Position numbers and translations under genes: made by a program. A stretch of DNA of 64,000 nucleotides from CAMBRF01 sp964404035. Its GTDB lineage: Bacteria > Verrucomicrobiota > Kiritimatiellia > CAIKKV01 > CAITUY01. Below are positions 1 through 8,678 of the stretch, piece after piece. Below the pieces are notes generated by a model. That model worked only from the letters and a program-made list of their open reading frames with translations, was not told where the DNA came from and made no database searches. Every line of letters starts with the position of its first letter. The first letter of the stretch is position 1. The stretch is from the NCBI GenBank assembly GCA_964404035.1, contig CAYOIT010000002.1:14460-78459 (forward strand), read 5' to 3'.

Positions 1-2539
1 CGCAAAGGGGTCCCAGCAGCCATGCTTTCCGGGTTTTCGTATCCGGGTTGCCAAACCAGATCACGGGGGAATTCGTCTGCAGCGCCGGCGGGCCGGCCAG
101 TTCCGTGTTGGCGAAATACTCGGCGCTCAAGCCGGTGCCGACGGCCGCCGCGGGGGTGTCGGCATGCCTCAGTTTGACCGTCCCGGACTGGCGCTGAAAC
201 TCGTTCCACCCGCTGACGCGGAACACCGGCACGCGGTTCCAGCCGGCCCCGAAATACAGCAGGTCGCCGTTCGGCAATTCGTGGAAGCTGCCGCCGACGA
301 ACATGTCATACTGCAGCACCGAATCATGGTCCTGGCCGTTACCCGAGCGCCACCACGAGTAGCAACCAGCGGGCTGGCCGTCGTCGGCGCGGCGGTCCAG
401 CAGGGATCCCCGGTACAATCCGTCCTCCGTCCACGCCACCATCGGCATGACGATGCGCTGCGCCAGCAGCACGCAGCCGTGCGCCTGTCCGAGAATCGTC
501 ATGGGCTCGTCGATCTGTCCCGGCACATAATCCTTGCCCGTGGTGGCGAGTTTGCCGACGCGCCATTGCAGAAGGCCGGTCTGCGGATCCCATTTGTTGA
601 GCGCGTAGCTGCCGCTCAGGCTGGTGGACCACAGGCCGCTATGCCCCATCGCCAGGTAGTCCGCCGTGAACCCGTCGCCCGACCCCTTCACGATCTGGTA
701 GAGGCTGTCGTTCGTGGCGCGCCCCACGGACGTTCCACCCCAATCCTTCTCGATCGCCTTCATGGCGGGGGTCACCGGCATTTCACCGATGACGATGGCC
801 TCGTCCCACGGCGGATACACAGGCCGCGCGCCTTCCCACCGCGTCACGGCGAGCTTGCGCAGGGTAAAGCCCGACTTCGATTTTCCGCTCTCCACCCACC
901 AGTAGTAGTTAAAGTCGGCGTCCATCGTCCATCCGCGGTTCCCGCCGCCGAAAGTGGTCAGGCGTACTTCCTCGGCCTGCACGTCGCCATCGCCGTTCGA
1001 ATCCTGCCACTCGAAGGCATTGCATTGTTCGTTGTATCCCTTGCCGGTGTTCTTTTCCGCGAACAGTTTGTTCACGACAGCGGAACCGGTTGAGCGCGTG
1101 TTCACCGCTCCCGCCACCATCGGGACCAGGCAGCGATTCGCCTCGTCCACCCACAAGACCGACGGCGGCCCACCCCGCTTCACGATATACCGGTTGTCGC
1201 CATGCCGGCGCATGGTGCCGCACAGCCCAAGCGAGTCCGCACCGAACAAGCCGCCCGCCAGTCCCTGCACGACATACGTCGCGCGCGGTTTCCAGGTGCG
1301 GTGCGCATAGTCGACCTCGGTCTCCATCATCCATCCCCAATGCGAGTTCATCCATACGCGGCTCACCTCCGCGGGATCGGCGGCCGCAAGGGTGAAGAAC
1401 AACTGTCCGCCGAACCATTCGCGCAGCACCTTGCCTTCGCGGCTGAAATGCGCCATCCGACGGGGGGCGGACCAGTTCTCGACGATCATGAAGCCCCCTT
1501 GGTTGTCAGCGCAGACGTCCGACACGGTCATGAAATCCTCGGGATTGTAGAGGCCCTGCTGCCGGCCGCCGGGACGGCCATAAGCCTGCACGAACCGGAA
1601 ATTCGCCGCGTAGCGCTCGATCTGTGAATTGACGGTCACAACCAGGATATCGCCGGTCGATTCATCCACGGCGAGGCGGATCGGTGCCTTCAGGTTGGTC
1701 AGGCGTTCGACGGGGTTGGTGTCGGCGAGGCTCAGTTCCCAGACGGCATTACTGGCAATCGCCAGCACGGTGCCGGCGGGTGTCAGCGCGATGTCTTTCG
1801 CTCCCGGCAACAGGGCCACCGCCAGGGTCGCCAGTGCGCCTTCGGGCGTCAGCCATTCGATGCGCCCATTGCCGTACAGCAGCGCCAGATGGCCTGAATT
1901 GGCGGCCACGCGCTGGGCCACGTTGGTGTGGGTGCCGTCCACGAGGGTCACCTCGCGACCCGGCCCGCAGGCGAGCGGGTTGAGCGTCCACGCCCAGAGT
2001 TTGACGGCCGGATCGTTGTGGCGCTTACCGAGTGCAAACAGCCGACCCTTCGCCGCCGCCACGTCGCCGGGTGAAATGTCGCTCGTCTGCCCGGCGATCG
2101 TGCCGTCGGACAGCCGCGACACGGCGATCGAGGTGGTGACTTCGCCGCCATTGGCGACGATGCCGAGTTCCCCGTCGCAAGCGACGTCGTGGGGGCCGCC
2201 ATGGTTTCCCGGCCACTCGTCGATAGTGTAGCTCGTGCCGATGCTTAGCAGGTATTCAGCCTTCAGACCGGGTGACTGGAGCAGGCGCCACTCATACTTA
2301 CCCGGCGCCATGGGGTGTCCCGTCCAGTCCAGCCCGTCCCACGCGATCTTGTGTTTGCCCCGCGCCTGCGGCACACCACTCAGCAGCGTGCGCGCGAGCA
2401 GTCCGTTGGTGGCGTAAACGGCCAGCGAGACCTGCCCGCTGGTGGAAATCGTGTAGGGGATCTGAACCTCCGCACAGGCCGCCGCGGCGGTGGAGAGGCA
2501 AATCACCCCGAAAAGGAATCGACACAGGCGGTTGTTCAT
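1..2539 (-). CDS. Secreted FlgD-Ig / beta-propeller / PA14 protein, partial (runs off left edge)
   Basis: An uninterrupted minus-strand frame starts at the ATG at 2539 and is still open at base 1, so about 846 codons of the 5' part are visible. It begins with a signal peptide (MNNRLCRFLFGVICLSTAAA, cleavage near ACAE). A FlgD-like Ig segment follows at roughly residues 25-95, with the typical WDGLDWTGHPMAPGKYEWRL pattern. The middle 600 or so residues are rich in beta strands in short repeated units, like NHL/SMP-type propellers. The last visible part, starting GLSAEYFANTELAGPP, is the opening of a PA14 carbohydrate-binding domain. Such proteins are exported, and the PA14 start suggests glycan binding; the substrate is unknown. 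The 3' end lies outside the window. Confidence 0.8.
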   Translation of the reverse strand, partial: MNNRLCRFLFGVICLSTAAAACAEVQIPYTISTSGQVSLAVYATNGLLARTLLSGVPQARGKHKIAWDGLDWTGHPMAPGKYEWRLLQSPGLKAEYLLSIGTSYTIDEWPGNHGGPHDVACDGELGIVANGGEVTTSIAVSRLSDGTIAGQTSDISPGDVAAAKGRLFALGKRHNDPAVKLWAWTLNPLACGPGREVTLVDGTHTNVAQRVAANSGHLALLYGNGRIEWLTPEGALATLAVALLPGAKDIALTPAGTVLAIASNAVWELSLADTNPVERLTNLKAPIRLAVDESTGDILVVTVNSQIERYAANFRFVQAYGRPGGRQQGLYNPEDFMTVSDVCADNQGGFMIVENWSAPRRMAHFSREGKVLREWFGGQLFFTLAAADPAEVSRVWMNSHWGWMMETEVDYAHRTWKPRATYVVQGLAGGLFGADSLGLCGTMRRHGDNRYIVKRGGPPSVLWVDEANRCLVPMVAGAVNTRSTGSAVVNKLFAEKNTGKGYNEQCNAFEWQDSNGDGDVQAEEVRLTTFGGGNRGWTMDADFNYYWWVESGKSKSGFTLRKLAVTRWEGARPVYPPWDEAIVIGEMPVTPAMKAIEKDWGGTSVGRATNDSLYQIVKGSGDGFTADYLAMGHSGLWSTSLSGSYALNKWDPQTGLLQWRVGKLATTGKDYVPGQIDEPMTILGQAHGCVLLAQRIVMPMVAWTEDGLYRGSLLDRRADDGQPAGCYSWWRSGNGQDHDSVLQYDMFVGGSFHELPNGDLLYFGAGWNRVPVFRVSGWNEFQRQSGTVKLRHADTPAAAVGTGLSAEYFANTELAGPPALQTNSPVIWFGNPDTKTRKAWLLGPLC

Positions 2540-2590
2540 TGGATCCACTTTAGCCTTGCGAATTGAATCCATCGCAAAATGGTAATCATT

Positions 2591-2676
2591 TGAACCACGG
2601 ATGGCACGGATGGCACGGATAGCAAGGATAAGATATGGGTTTTATTGATCAGTGTCATCCGTGTAATCCGTGGTCA
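2591..2676. repeat. Imperfect inverted repeat in the 270-base gap upstream of the partial gene
   Basis: The left arm (from 2591) reads TGAACCACGGATGGCACGGA and is matched, with a few differences, by the reverse complement of the right arm ending near 2676 (...ATCCGTGTAATCCGTGG). A short GGCACGGAT unit is tandemly repeated in the left arm. The rest of 2540-2809 shows no convincing coding frame. It may be an intergenic palindromic element or a transcription terminator for the convergent or tandem genes around it. Confidence 0.6.
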
Positions 2677-2809
2677 ACACTCTCGGATTGTTTGGCTCCG
2701 GTTATGCCGGGTTAGGGGCCTTTCGGGAAAATGTCCTTCGTTTCAACGTACGACAGATCCATGGCACACCGTATGTTGTCGGATCCGTGGGACCCCTTGC
2801 AGCAGGGAG

Positions 2810-3331
2810 TCAGTGAAGGTCCGTCGTCCTGGCAACCTTGCTCCTTGTGCGCCCCGTCTTGTAGGCCGCCTTTGCTTCTTTCACAACATCCGAGGCCGCC
2901 GCAGCCGTTGCCGCCTCGTCGTCCTGCGACGAAAGTCGCAGGCTTGGCAGAACCTCCTGCGGAATGGCATCGAAATGCGAGTCCCTGTGAACCAGCACAG
3001 CGCCACAGACCGCCGCGCACGCGGCAATCAACGCATCCATGGCTGGCAAACGCCCCGCCGCCGCATCGCGGAGGTCCATGGCGCGCCGAACCACCCGCTC
3101 ATCCACCGGCACGATGTGAACGAGTTCGCCGCCGTAATCGTTCACCGTCTTCCGCCGGACGGTTGCCTCGATGCCGATGTCGCGCAGGCAAGTATCCAAC
3201 TCCAGAAGGGAAGGCGCGGCAAACCACAGCACGGCGTCTTCGTCATCGAACAAGGCCTGCACCCGGGCATGACCGACTTCCTTCCGGTAGTGCGCCACCA
3301 CGGCGGACGTGTCCAGCAGATAGGAACTCAT
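2810..3331 (-). CDS. vapC: PIN-domain ribonuclease toxin, VapC family
   Basis: This 173-residue protein has the PIN fold signature LLDTSAVVAHY at its N terminus, with D7 as the first metal ligand. The other expected acidic residues are E44 (PSLLELD), D99 (PAMDALIAA) and D117/D121 (VHRDSHFD). VapC toxins are Mg-dependent RNases, often cutting tRNA or rRNA, held inactive by the partner antitoxin. The ATG overlaps the stop of the upstream AbrB-type antitoxin by the 4-base ATGA, so the two are translationally coupled. The protein is longer than most VapCs (about 130-140 residues) because of an Ala/Lys-rich tail of about 40 residues after the core (DDEAATAAAASDVVKEAKAA...). Confidence 0.88.
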   Translation of the reverse strand: MSSYLLDTSAVVAHYRKEVGHARVQALFDDEDAVLWFAAPSLLELDTCLRDIGIEATVRRKTVNDYGGELVHIVPVDERVVRRAMDLRDAAAGRLPAMDALIAACAAVCGAVLVHRDSHFDAIPQEVLPSLRLSSQDDEAATAAAASDVVKEAKAAYKTGRTRSKVARTTDLH

Positions 3332-3603
3332 GAGTTCTCCAATGCCCGCTGGCGATCCTCGTCGTCACGAACCCGCTGCTCGATGAGGACGGCGACCGCA
3401 TCTGAGCCAGGGCGAGCCTGCATGCTCCCTGCCCCCCATAGCTTACGCGCCATTTCCCCGCGAGTCGGCAAAACCCGAACTTCAACGGCTTGCCCATCAT
3501 CAAGTATTCGCCAATCCAGCCGCGATCCGCGATGAATGGCTAGCTTCTCCGCAATCGTCACCGGTATCGTTACCTGATTCTTTCCTGTCACTTTTGTTAT
3601 CAT
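3328..3603 (-). CDS. AbrB/MazE-type antitoxin (VapB-like) paired with the PIN toxin
   Basis: From the ATG at 3603 the protein is 91 residues and begins MITKVTGKNQVTIPVTIAEK, the swapped-hairpin AbrB/SpoVT DNA-binding signature. The frame is open further upstream (to 3636), but the AbrB motif starts right at this methionine, so 3603 is chosen. The C-terminal half (RALENS end, acidic and basic helices) is likely the toxin-binding part. It overlaps the PIN toxin start by 4 bases. As in other vapBC operons it probably represses its own promoter together with the toxin. Confidence 0.85.
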   Translation of the reverse strand: MITKVTGKNQVTIPVTIAEKLAIHRGSRLDWRILDDGQAVEVRVLPTRGEMARKLWGAGSMQARPGSDAVAVLIEQRVRDDEDRQRALENS

Positions 3604-3901
3604 GGGTACACAGTAATCCTTGAAATATGACGTCAAGGAGTATTGTTATAGAACCACACTCAAGAGTCAAGGAACCATGTGTCGAGACTCGTTAGAATGT
3701 CCCCTTTTCATGTGGTGGGCAACGCACGTTTTGGTGTGGCGGGAGCCCGGGCGAATCTCGCGGCGATGGCCTGGTTCGCCGGCAAAGCGCCCCTATCCAT
3801 TCCTGGTTTCCTGATTTCCAGATTGGATACCCTCGCCATACCGGGTGAGACGCGAGCCGGCCCAATCTGAACCCCCGCCCAGTTCCGCTGCCGGCTCTGA
3901 A

Positions 3902-3931
3902 TTGACACCTCAGCGGTGTAAGGTGTATAAA
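3902..3931 (+). promoter_or_regulatory. Near-consensus sigma70-type promoter of the second vapBC pair, with small operator
   Basis: TTGACA (3902-3907) and TATAAA (3926-3931) are separated by 18 bases. The -10 ends 7 bases before the ATG at 3939, so the transcript probably starts at or next to the start codon (leaderless); no Shine-Dalgarno is present. The inverted repeat ACACC-tcagc-GGTGT (3905-3919) overlaps the -35 and spacer and is a candidate VapB operator. The preceding stretch, 3637-3901, shows no gene I can support. Confidence 0.65.
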
Positions 3932-3938
3932 CGTGTGT

Positions 3939-4181
3939 ATGAGAACGAACATTGTCCTCGATGATGACCTTCTGGCGGAAGCCATGAAGTACTGCGCCGG
4001 ACGCAGCAAGAAGGCGGTCGTCAGGGAGGCACTCGCCACTTATGTGACAGTCAAGGCGGAACAGCAACGCACGGCCTCCTACCGGGAAAGGATGGCGATC
4101 GTACGCCGCCGCGTGGCCGACCTGTCGCTCCGCAAGACGGCCCAGGAGATGGTCAGGGAAGACCGGGAACGCCGCCCATGA
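3939..4181 (+). CDS. vapB: VapB-family antitoxin
   Basis: An 80-residue protein beginning MRTNIVLDDDLLAEAMKYC, the ribbon-helix-helix pattern common in VapB antitoxins (short strand with alternating residues, then two helices). The frame is open two codons earlier at a GTG (3933), but the ATG at 3939 fits the family start and the promoter position. Its stop overlaps the following VapC start by ATGA. It should bind and inhibit the toxin and repress the operon. The C-terminal half is strongly charged (RERMAIVRRRVADLSLRK), as usual for the disordered toxin-binding tail. Confidence 0.85.
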   Translation: MRTNIVLDDDLLAEAMKYCAGRSKKAVVREALATYVTVKAEQQRTASYRERMAIVRRRVADLSLRKTAQEMVREDRERRP

Positions 4182-4600
4182 ACATCGTATTGGACACGAG
4201 CGTAGCCCTCGCGTGGTACCTGAACGAATCGTTCTCGTCCACCGCCCGGCAATGGCAGGAGCGCATCCTGTCGGGGACGGTACACGCGATGGTTCCTGCA
4301 TTGCACTATCAGGAATTCGCCAATGTGCTCCGGACGGCGGTGCGACGCCGGGACCTCGACACCGGCCTCGCCGAGGACATCTTCGCCCTCCACCTCGATG
4401 CGCCTTTGGATATGGTTGAACCGCCGCGCCAGGCCCTTCTCGCCACCGCCTTGCAGTTCGACTGTACGGTCTATGACGGAGTCTACGTCGCACTCGCCGA
4501 GACCTACGACTGTCCCCTGCTCACAGCCGAGCGGAGCACCACGCCGTGGGTCGTCAAGCTGGGTACCCGGGCGATCAGTCTCTCCCGCAAACCCACCTGA
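4178..4600 (+). CDS. vapC: PIN-domain ribonuclease toxin, VapC family
   Basis: This 140-residue protein starts MNIVLDTSVALAWYL, with D6 as first metal ligand; E46 (YQEFANVL) and D100 (TVYDGVYVALAE) are in place. At the fourth acidic position the segment reads LLTAERSTT, so E118 stands where most family members have Asp (LLTADxxL). This may keep metal binding or alter activity. Length is normal for VapC. It is coupled to the VapB gene by an ATGA overlap. The two vapBC pairs in this region lie back to back on opposite strands and use different antitoxin folds. Confidence 0.88.
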   Translation: MNIVLDTSVALAWYLNESFSSTARQWQERILSGTVHAMVPALHYQEFANVLRTAVRRRDLDTGLAEDIFALHLDAPLDMVEPPRQALLATALQFDCTVYDGVYVALAETYDCPLLTAERSTTPWVVKLGTRAISLSRKPT

Positions 4601-4627
4601 CCAGCTTCTCGTCAATTCCGGACATCA

Positions 4628-4843
4628 GTGCCCGCCCGTACCGCGTTGCGCTTCACATACCCGCGGCCCGATGCCGAGGCGAGAGAGGTGGCCAAGAAAA
4701 TGCTGGCCGTGTGCGTTAGCGGGGACACACCGGTCGACTGGGCCGAGATCCAACGGCTGGCGGGATTGCCGTCTTTTGACGTTGTGGACGAACGGGATGA
4801 ACTCAAAAAAGAGGTGGTGCGTGAGCTCGACCTCAAAGATTAA
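4628..4843 (+). CDS. Small protein of unknown function
   Basis: A 71-residue frame from a GTG at 4628 (MPARTALRFTYPRPDAEA...). It contains an amphipathic middle (REVAKKMLAVCV) and a highly charged C terminus (DERDELKKEVVRELDLKD). It lies 27 bases downstream of vapC on the same strand, and its end overlaps a second small GTG frame (4821-5024), an arrangement like a two-gene toxin-antitoxin operon. I do not recognise a family. The charged C-terminal helix would suit an antitoxin or a regulator, but that is inference. Confidence 0.45.
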   Translation: MPARTALRFTYPRPDAEAREVAKKMLAVCVSGDTPVDWAEIQRLAGLPSFDVVDERDELKKEVVRELDLKD

Positions 4844-5024
4844 AACAGACTGGACCTGGGAGGAATGGCAGGCCAGTCGCGCCCAACGGCGCGCGGTGGC
4901 CCTCCGAATCGGCCCGCCGGTCGTGCGGCGACGGGAAAGCTCATCCGACTCCAGACGGCGTCCGGCCTTTGGCGGCGAACGCGGCCCCCGCTTTGGCAAG
5001 ACCTCTGAGGCGGGGATGGACTGA
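4821..5024 (+). CDS. Possible small basic protein overlapping the preceding gene
   Basis: A GTG at 4821, inside the last codons of the upstream small gene, opens a 67-residue frame (SSTSKIKTDWTWEEWQASRAQRR...) ending at the TGA at 5022-5024. The product is Arg-rich with a Trp-rich N-terminal helix. The overlap suggests translational coupling, but in such GC-rich DNA a frame of this length can be chance. No family recognised. Downstream, 5025-5181 shows nothing further. Confidence 0.25.
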   Translation: MSSTSKIKTDWTWEEWQASRAQRRAVALRIGPPVVRRRESSSDSRRRPAFGGERGPRFGKTSEAGMD

Positions 5025-5181
5025 CGCGCTGAGGCCTCTCAGCGGGGCGATCCACCCGAACGCCTCGCGACATTCCGGCATCATGTTGCATCAAGAAGCG
5101 TATTTATGGGGCACAAGGCGATGGTCTTACGGGCCCGGTGAATAGCATCACTCAGCTACTGCTGGGATTTCGAAAAGCCTC

Positions 5182-6561
5182 TCACTCCATTCCGCCGAGT
5201 TGCTCTTGCAGAAGGCGGTCCAGTTGGCCGGCCAGATAGAGCGGCAACGATAGAAGAGTGTAGGAGACGTTCCGTGCCCCGCCCTTCCCTCCCATGGCGA
5301 CTGTGAACGTTCCCAGGGAGGCGCGATCCATGTTGAGACGCACGGCAAAATCCCGTTTCTTCTCGGCCAGGAAAACCTGAAGAGACTTGAGACTTCCAGA
5401 GGCGCCGGCCCGCACTTCCAGGGGAATGACGTTGCTCTCGTAAGCCCAGAGATAGTCCACCTCCGCATTCGCGTTTTTCTCTTCGCGGTGCCAGTAGAAT
5501 AGCGGGTGTTCCTCGAAGGTCCGTCCGAGACAGCGGAGTTCCTGCCCCACAAACTGCTCCGCAAGTCCCCCTTCCAGTACGGTAAGAAGCGCCGCCGCAT
5601 CCGGCAGACTCAATCCGCAGAGGTTGTTGCAGAGTCCAATGTCCAAAAGGAGCGGCTTGAAATGGCTCTCCGCGACCTCCGCCCCGAGCGGAATCCCATT
5701 GCCCGAACTGTGCCGCACGAGCGTTACGATTCGGCTCAGTTCGAGCAGTTCGAGCGCCGTCCGCAACTCCTCAGCCCTTGCCTCGCGGTTGATGTTCACG
5801 TAGCGGACTTTTCTGCCGATGTTCCGCGGAATGTAGCGCAGCACCTGGCGCATGTTCCTTTGCTGGGCGCGTGTCCCATACTTGGCAAAGTCATCCTGCA
5901 AGGTTGTGGCGATGGAGGCTAATATCCGCTGCACCTCCAGCAGATCACGCTGCTCCGCATACGTCGACACGGCGGAGGGCATGCCGCCAACGAAGAAATA
6001 GAGCCTCAGCAGATCCCTCAATTTGACGCTCACGGCATCGCCGATCTCGTCGCCAACGTGATACCTGTCCAAGTGGTCCGCCAGGGAGTCCTCGCCAACC
6101 GCCATCAGGAACTCCTGAAACGCCAGAGGCGCCAAGTGCAGGTACTCAATCCGACCGACCGGAACCGAATGCTTGAACTCCCGCAGGCTGAAATCCAGCA
6201 ACGATCCGGCCGCGATGACATGCAGGTCCGGCATTTCCTCGTGGAAGTAGCGAAGGCAGGCGATGGCCTTGGGACACGCTTGGATCTCGTCAAGGAACAA
6301 CAGCGTCCGCCCCGGTATCACGGGCTGGTTGAAATACAAACTCAACTCCTGGGTAATGCGCTTGGCGTCCATCCGATCGAAGAGTGAATGGAGTTCCTCC
6401 TTCTGCTCCAGATTCACCGTCAACACGTTCGGGAAACAGTTCTTCCCGAAAGTCTCGACCAGGTAACTCTTGCCCACTTGCCGGGCTCCCCGCACGATCA
6501 GGGGCTTCCTTCCCGCCCGATTCTTCCATGCAGTGAGTTCTTTTTCTGCCAGACGTTTCAT
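5182..6561 (-). CDS. AAA+ ATPase with C-terminal DUF4143 domain
   Basis: A 459-residue protein. The N-terminal AAA_14 domain has a Walker A motif GARQVGKS (residues 25-32) and Walker B LLFLDEIQ (D91-E92), followed by the sensor-like AAGSLLDF segment. The C-terminal half, from about residue 200, matches the DUF4143 domain layout, including the ATTLQDDFAKYG region and a nuclease-like strand pattern near FYWHREEKNANAEVDYLW (E-x-D-Y). Proteins of this family are common, variable between strains, and of poorly known role; some are found near defence or toxin-antitoxin genes, as here. The ATG is preceded by AT-rich DNA with TATAAT at 6581-6576 on the minus strand. Confidence 0.88.
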   Translation of the reverse strand: MKRLAEKELTAWKNRAGRKPLIVRGARQVGKSYLVETFGKNCFPNVLTVNLEQKEELHSLFDRMDAKRITQELSLYFNQPVIPGRTLLFLDEIQACPKAIACLRYFHEEMPDLHVIAAGSLLDFSLREFKHSVPVGRIEYLHLAPLAFQEFLMAVGEDSLADHLDRYHVGDEIGDAVSVKLRDLLRLYFFVGGMPSAVSTYAEQRDLLEVQRILASIATTLQDDFAKYGTRAQQRNMRQVLRYIPRNIGRKVRYVNINREARAEELRTALELLELSRIVTLVRHSSGNGIPLGAEVAESHFKPLLLDIGLCNNLCGLSLPDAAALLTVLEGGLAEQFVGQELRCLGRTFEEHPLFYWHREEKNANAEVDYLWAYESNVIPLEVRAGASGSLKSLQVFLAEKKRDFAVRLNMDRASLGTFTVAMGGKGGARNVSYTLLSLPLYLAGQLDRLLQEQLGGME

Positions 6562-6688
6562 GCAAAAACCATTGGATTATATCTAACAGCCATAATAAAC
6601 AGGATTGGATAATATCAAATCAATCCACAATATCAATGTCAAATCTTCGGCCGAACCGAAAAAATAGGATTTCCATAATTGATTGATA

Positions 6689-8557
6689 TTACTCAAACAC
6701 CACGGTAAAAGTGCATTTCAATAATGCCTGTTCGGTCCGCACGACCACACATGTGTGCATATGATCGACATCAGGATCCTCCCATTTACGTAACTGCAAA
6801 GTATGATCCGGCAACGATTCGCAACTCACAGTCAGTAGCTCGCTCGCATTGACTGTCATCGCCGCATCGCTCCAAACTACCCGGAACCGATTTCCATGCC
6901 CCGTGATGACAGGTACTTCACTGGTGCCAAGGTGCCATCGGAATCCAATTATCTCAGGGCCCGGAGTGCTCACCTCGTCTTCGACGCAAAGCCGGTTGGA
7001 CGTCCAGAGGACCCGGCGTCTCCACCGCTGAAGAAGGTCCTGATAGCCGCTTTCAACATTGACACTCACCTCGCCGCCTGTGGCGTCAAGGCGAAGCACA
7101 TCAATGGATGCCAGTCCACCCATAGACTGGAGACCCCGTGGTGGATTTTCTCGTGCCGAAGCTTGCGCTTGATCAGCAGAAAACGCACCCAATTGCAGGA
7201 CGTTGTGTCCAAACCCACTGCCATAGAGCGCTCCCAGCAAGGGGTTATGGTAAGCGGATGTCCCAGCTTCGATCAGGATCGGCTTCCCACGACAGATGAA
7301 ATTCACATGACCCCGATCCGGGTGGTCGTGCTGATCATCCTTATGCCCGCCACGCACCCAGACGCCGGTGGCGTCTTCAGCCCACGACGAGCGCCAATTC
7401 ACGCGGGACGCACGGTCATATACCGCCCACAATGAAGGAGTGAAGTTAGTCACCGAAGGCACCGCTTGCGCAAGTAACAGATTTAGATCAGGCTCGTCGT
7501 CAACCTCAAGGTTCTGCAGCGCCCATTTCGCGTCCGGGCTCTCGAGGCACACCGCACACAACGCAAGTAAACTGCGCAAATCAGACCGTCGTTTGCCCTT
7601 GATGAGTGGATGTGCGGCGGTGTTGAACCCATCGAAGGCGTTGATAAAGTGACCACCAGGCTGATAATGCTGGACCAACCAGGCGGGATATCGTTTTAAA
7701 AACGGATGCATGATGAGCCGATCATCGCCTGCAACCGCCAACGTGCGTGCTGCGCCGAGCAAAACATCAGTCGTAAAACTACTATAGTACAAACCCTCGA
7801 CGAACGCGCCCTCGGTCCCATAACCATTGAAAGACATGAGGAGATGTTCGACCCCTAACTCATAACTTGCGACATTTTGTTCCCGGCCCAGCAACAAACT
7901 CGCCAACAGAAAGCCAACTGTTGGTAACACCCACTGATTCGTCAGTGGGTTCAGATGTTGCACCGTATAAAACCATGGGCGGCGCACATTCCAGTCATCG
8001 ATACAACTAACGATTTCCGTTGCCAGCAACCCTTCCAACTGCGTCCGTAATTCCGGCGGTAAAAGAGCCGGGGGTAGAATTTCCAATGTGTCAGAAAGCG
8101 CCAACACGCCCAACCCCGTTGCAAGCCAGTTCCCATCGCCTTTCGGATCCTGTAACGGTTGTACGCCGGCATGAAACAACGTCCAACCCGGACGCTGTAT
8201 CGGCGACCACGAGGCCACTTCGGTCATTTGGGCCAGTAATCGTTCCACGAAAGAGCGCTCACCGGTAAGAGCAAAGGCCGCCGCCAATACCGGCATTTCC
8301 TTCCGCACCATTTCAGCTGCTCTCATATCCGACATCGCTAACGCAAACACCTCGCGCGTATTCGCGGGGGACTGCCACGTCCGCCCATCAAGCCACGTTC
8401 GCCCTTTCTTCCCGACATCCTCGAGCTTGTAGACTCGTTCGATGATCGGCTGTGCCATCACCCTGCGGGCATGCTCCAGAAAATTGGCCCGCTTATCCGC
8501 CATACGCGAATCGATTAGGATCTGCCCGATTAACTCCGACATGCTCATTATATTCAT
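6689..8557 (-). CDS. Heparinase II/III-like polysaccharide lyase family protein, cytoplasmic
   Basis: A 622-residue protein without a signal peptide. The N-terminal ~330 residues are an alpha-helical toroid. The C-terminal beta-sandwich holds the heparinase II/III-like signature around GGHKDDQHDHPDRGHVNFIC and PILIEAGTSAYHN, where the His residues and the ordered-water/substrate pocket lie in known members. Such enzymes cleave uronic-acid-containing polysaccharide or oligosaccharide fragments by beta-elimination. The lack of a leader suggests action on imported oligosaccharides. It lies 121 bases downstream of the giant secreted protein and may share its transcript. Base composition is visibly less GC-rich than in the neighbours, a possible sign of separate acquisition. 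Start may be one of the nearby methionines at 8548 or 8542. Confidence 0.8.
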   Translation of the reverse strand: MNIMSMSELIGQILIDSRMADKRANFLEHARRVMAQPIIERVYKLEDVGKKGRTWLDGRTWQSPANTREVFALAMSDMRAAEMVRKEMPVLAAAFALTGERSFVERLLAQMTEVASWSPIQRPGWTLFHAGVQPLQDPKGDGNWLATGLGVLALSDTLEILPPALLPPELRTQLEGLLATEIVSCIDDWNVRRPWFYTVQHLNPLTNQWVLPTVGFLLASLLLGREQNVASYELGVEHLLMSFNGYGTEGAFVEGLYYSSFTTDVLLGAARTLAVAGDDRLIMHPFLKRYPAWLVQHYQPGGHFINAFDGFNTAAHPLIKGKRRSDLRSLLALCAVCLESPDAKWALQNLEVDDEPDLNLLLAQAVPSVTNFTPSLWAVYDRASRVNWRSSWAEDATGVWVRGGHKDDQHDHPDRGHVNFICRGKPILIEAGTSAYHNPLLGALYGSGFGHNVLQLGAFSADQAQASARENPPRGLQSMGGLASIDVLRLDATGGEVSVNVESGYQDLLQRWRRRVLWTSNRLCVEDEVSTPGPEIIGFRWHLGTSEVPVITGHGNRFRVVWSDAAMTVNASELLTVSCESLPDHTLQLRKWEDPDVDHMHTCVVVRTEQALLKCTFTVVFE

Positions 8558-8678
8558 TATAAACAGCTAATCTACAACTGGTTACCTAGAACGTCCCCGT
8601 TCGCTTTATCGGATCATCCGTCCAATTGAGTTTCGGACGGTCAGGGCTCGTCAGTCCGCCTCCGCTGGCCTCAACCTA

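Noticed and set aside
5182..6561. The AAA/DUF4143 ATPase as part of a defined defence system
   Set aside because: It is a common stand-alone family with unclear role. Proximity to TA genes alone does not define a system.
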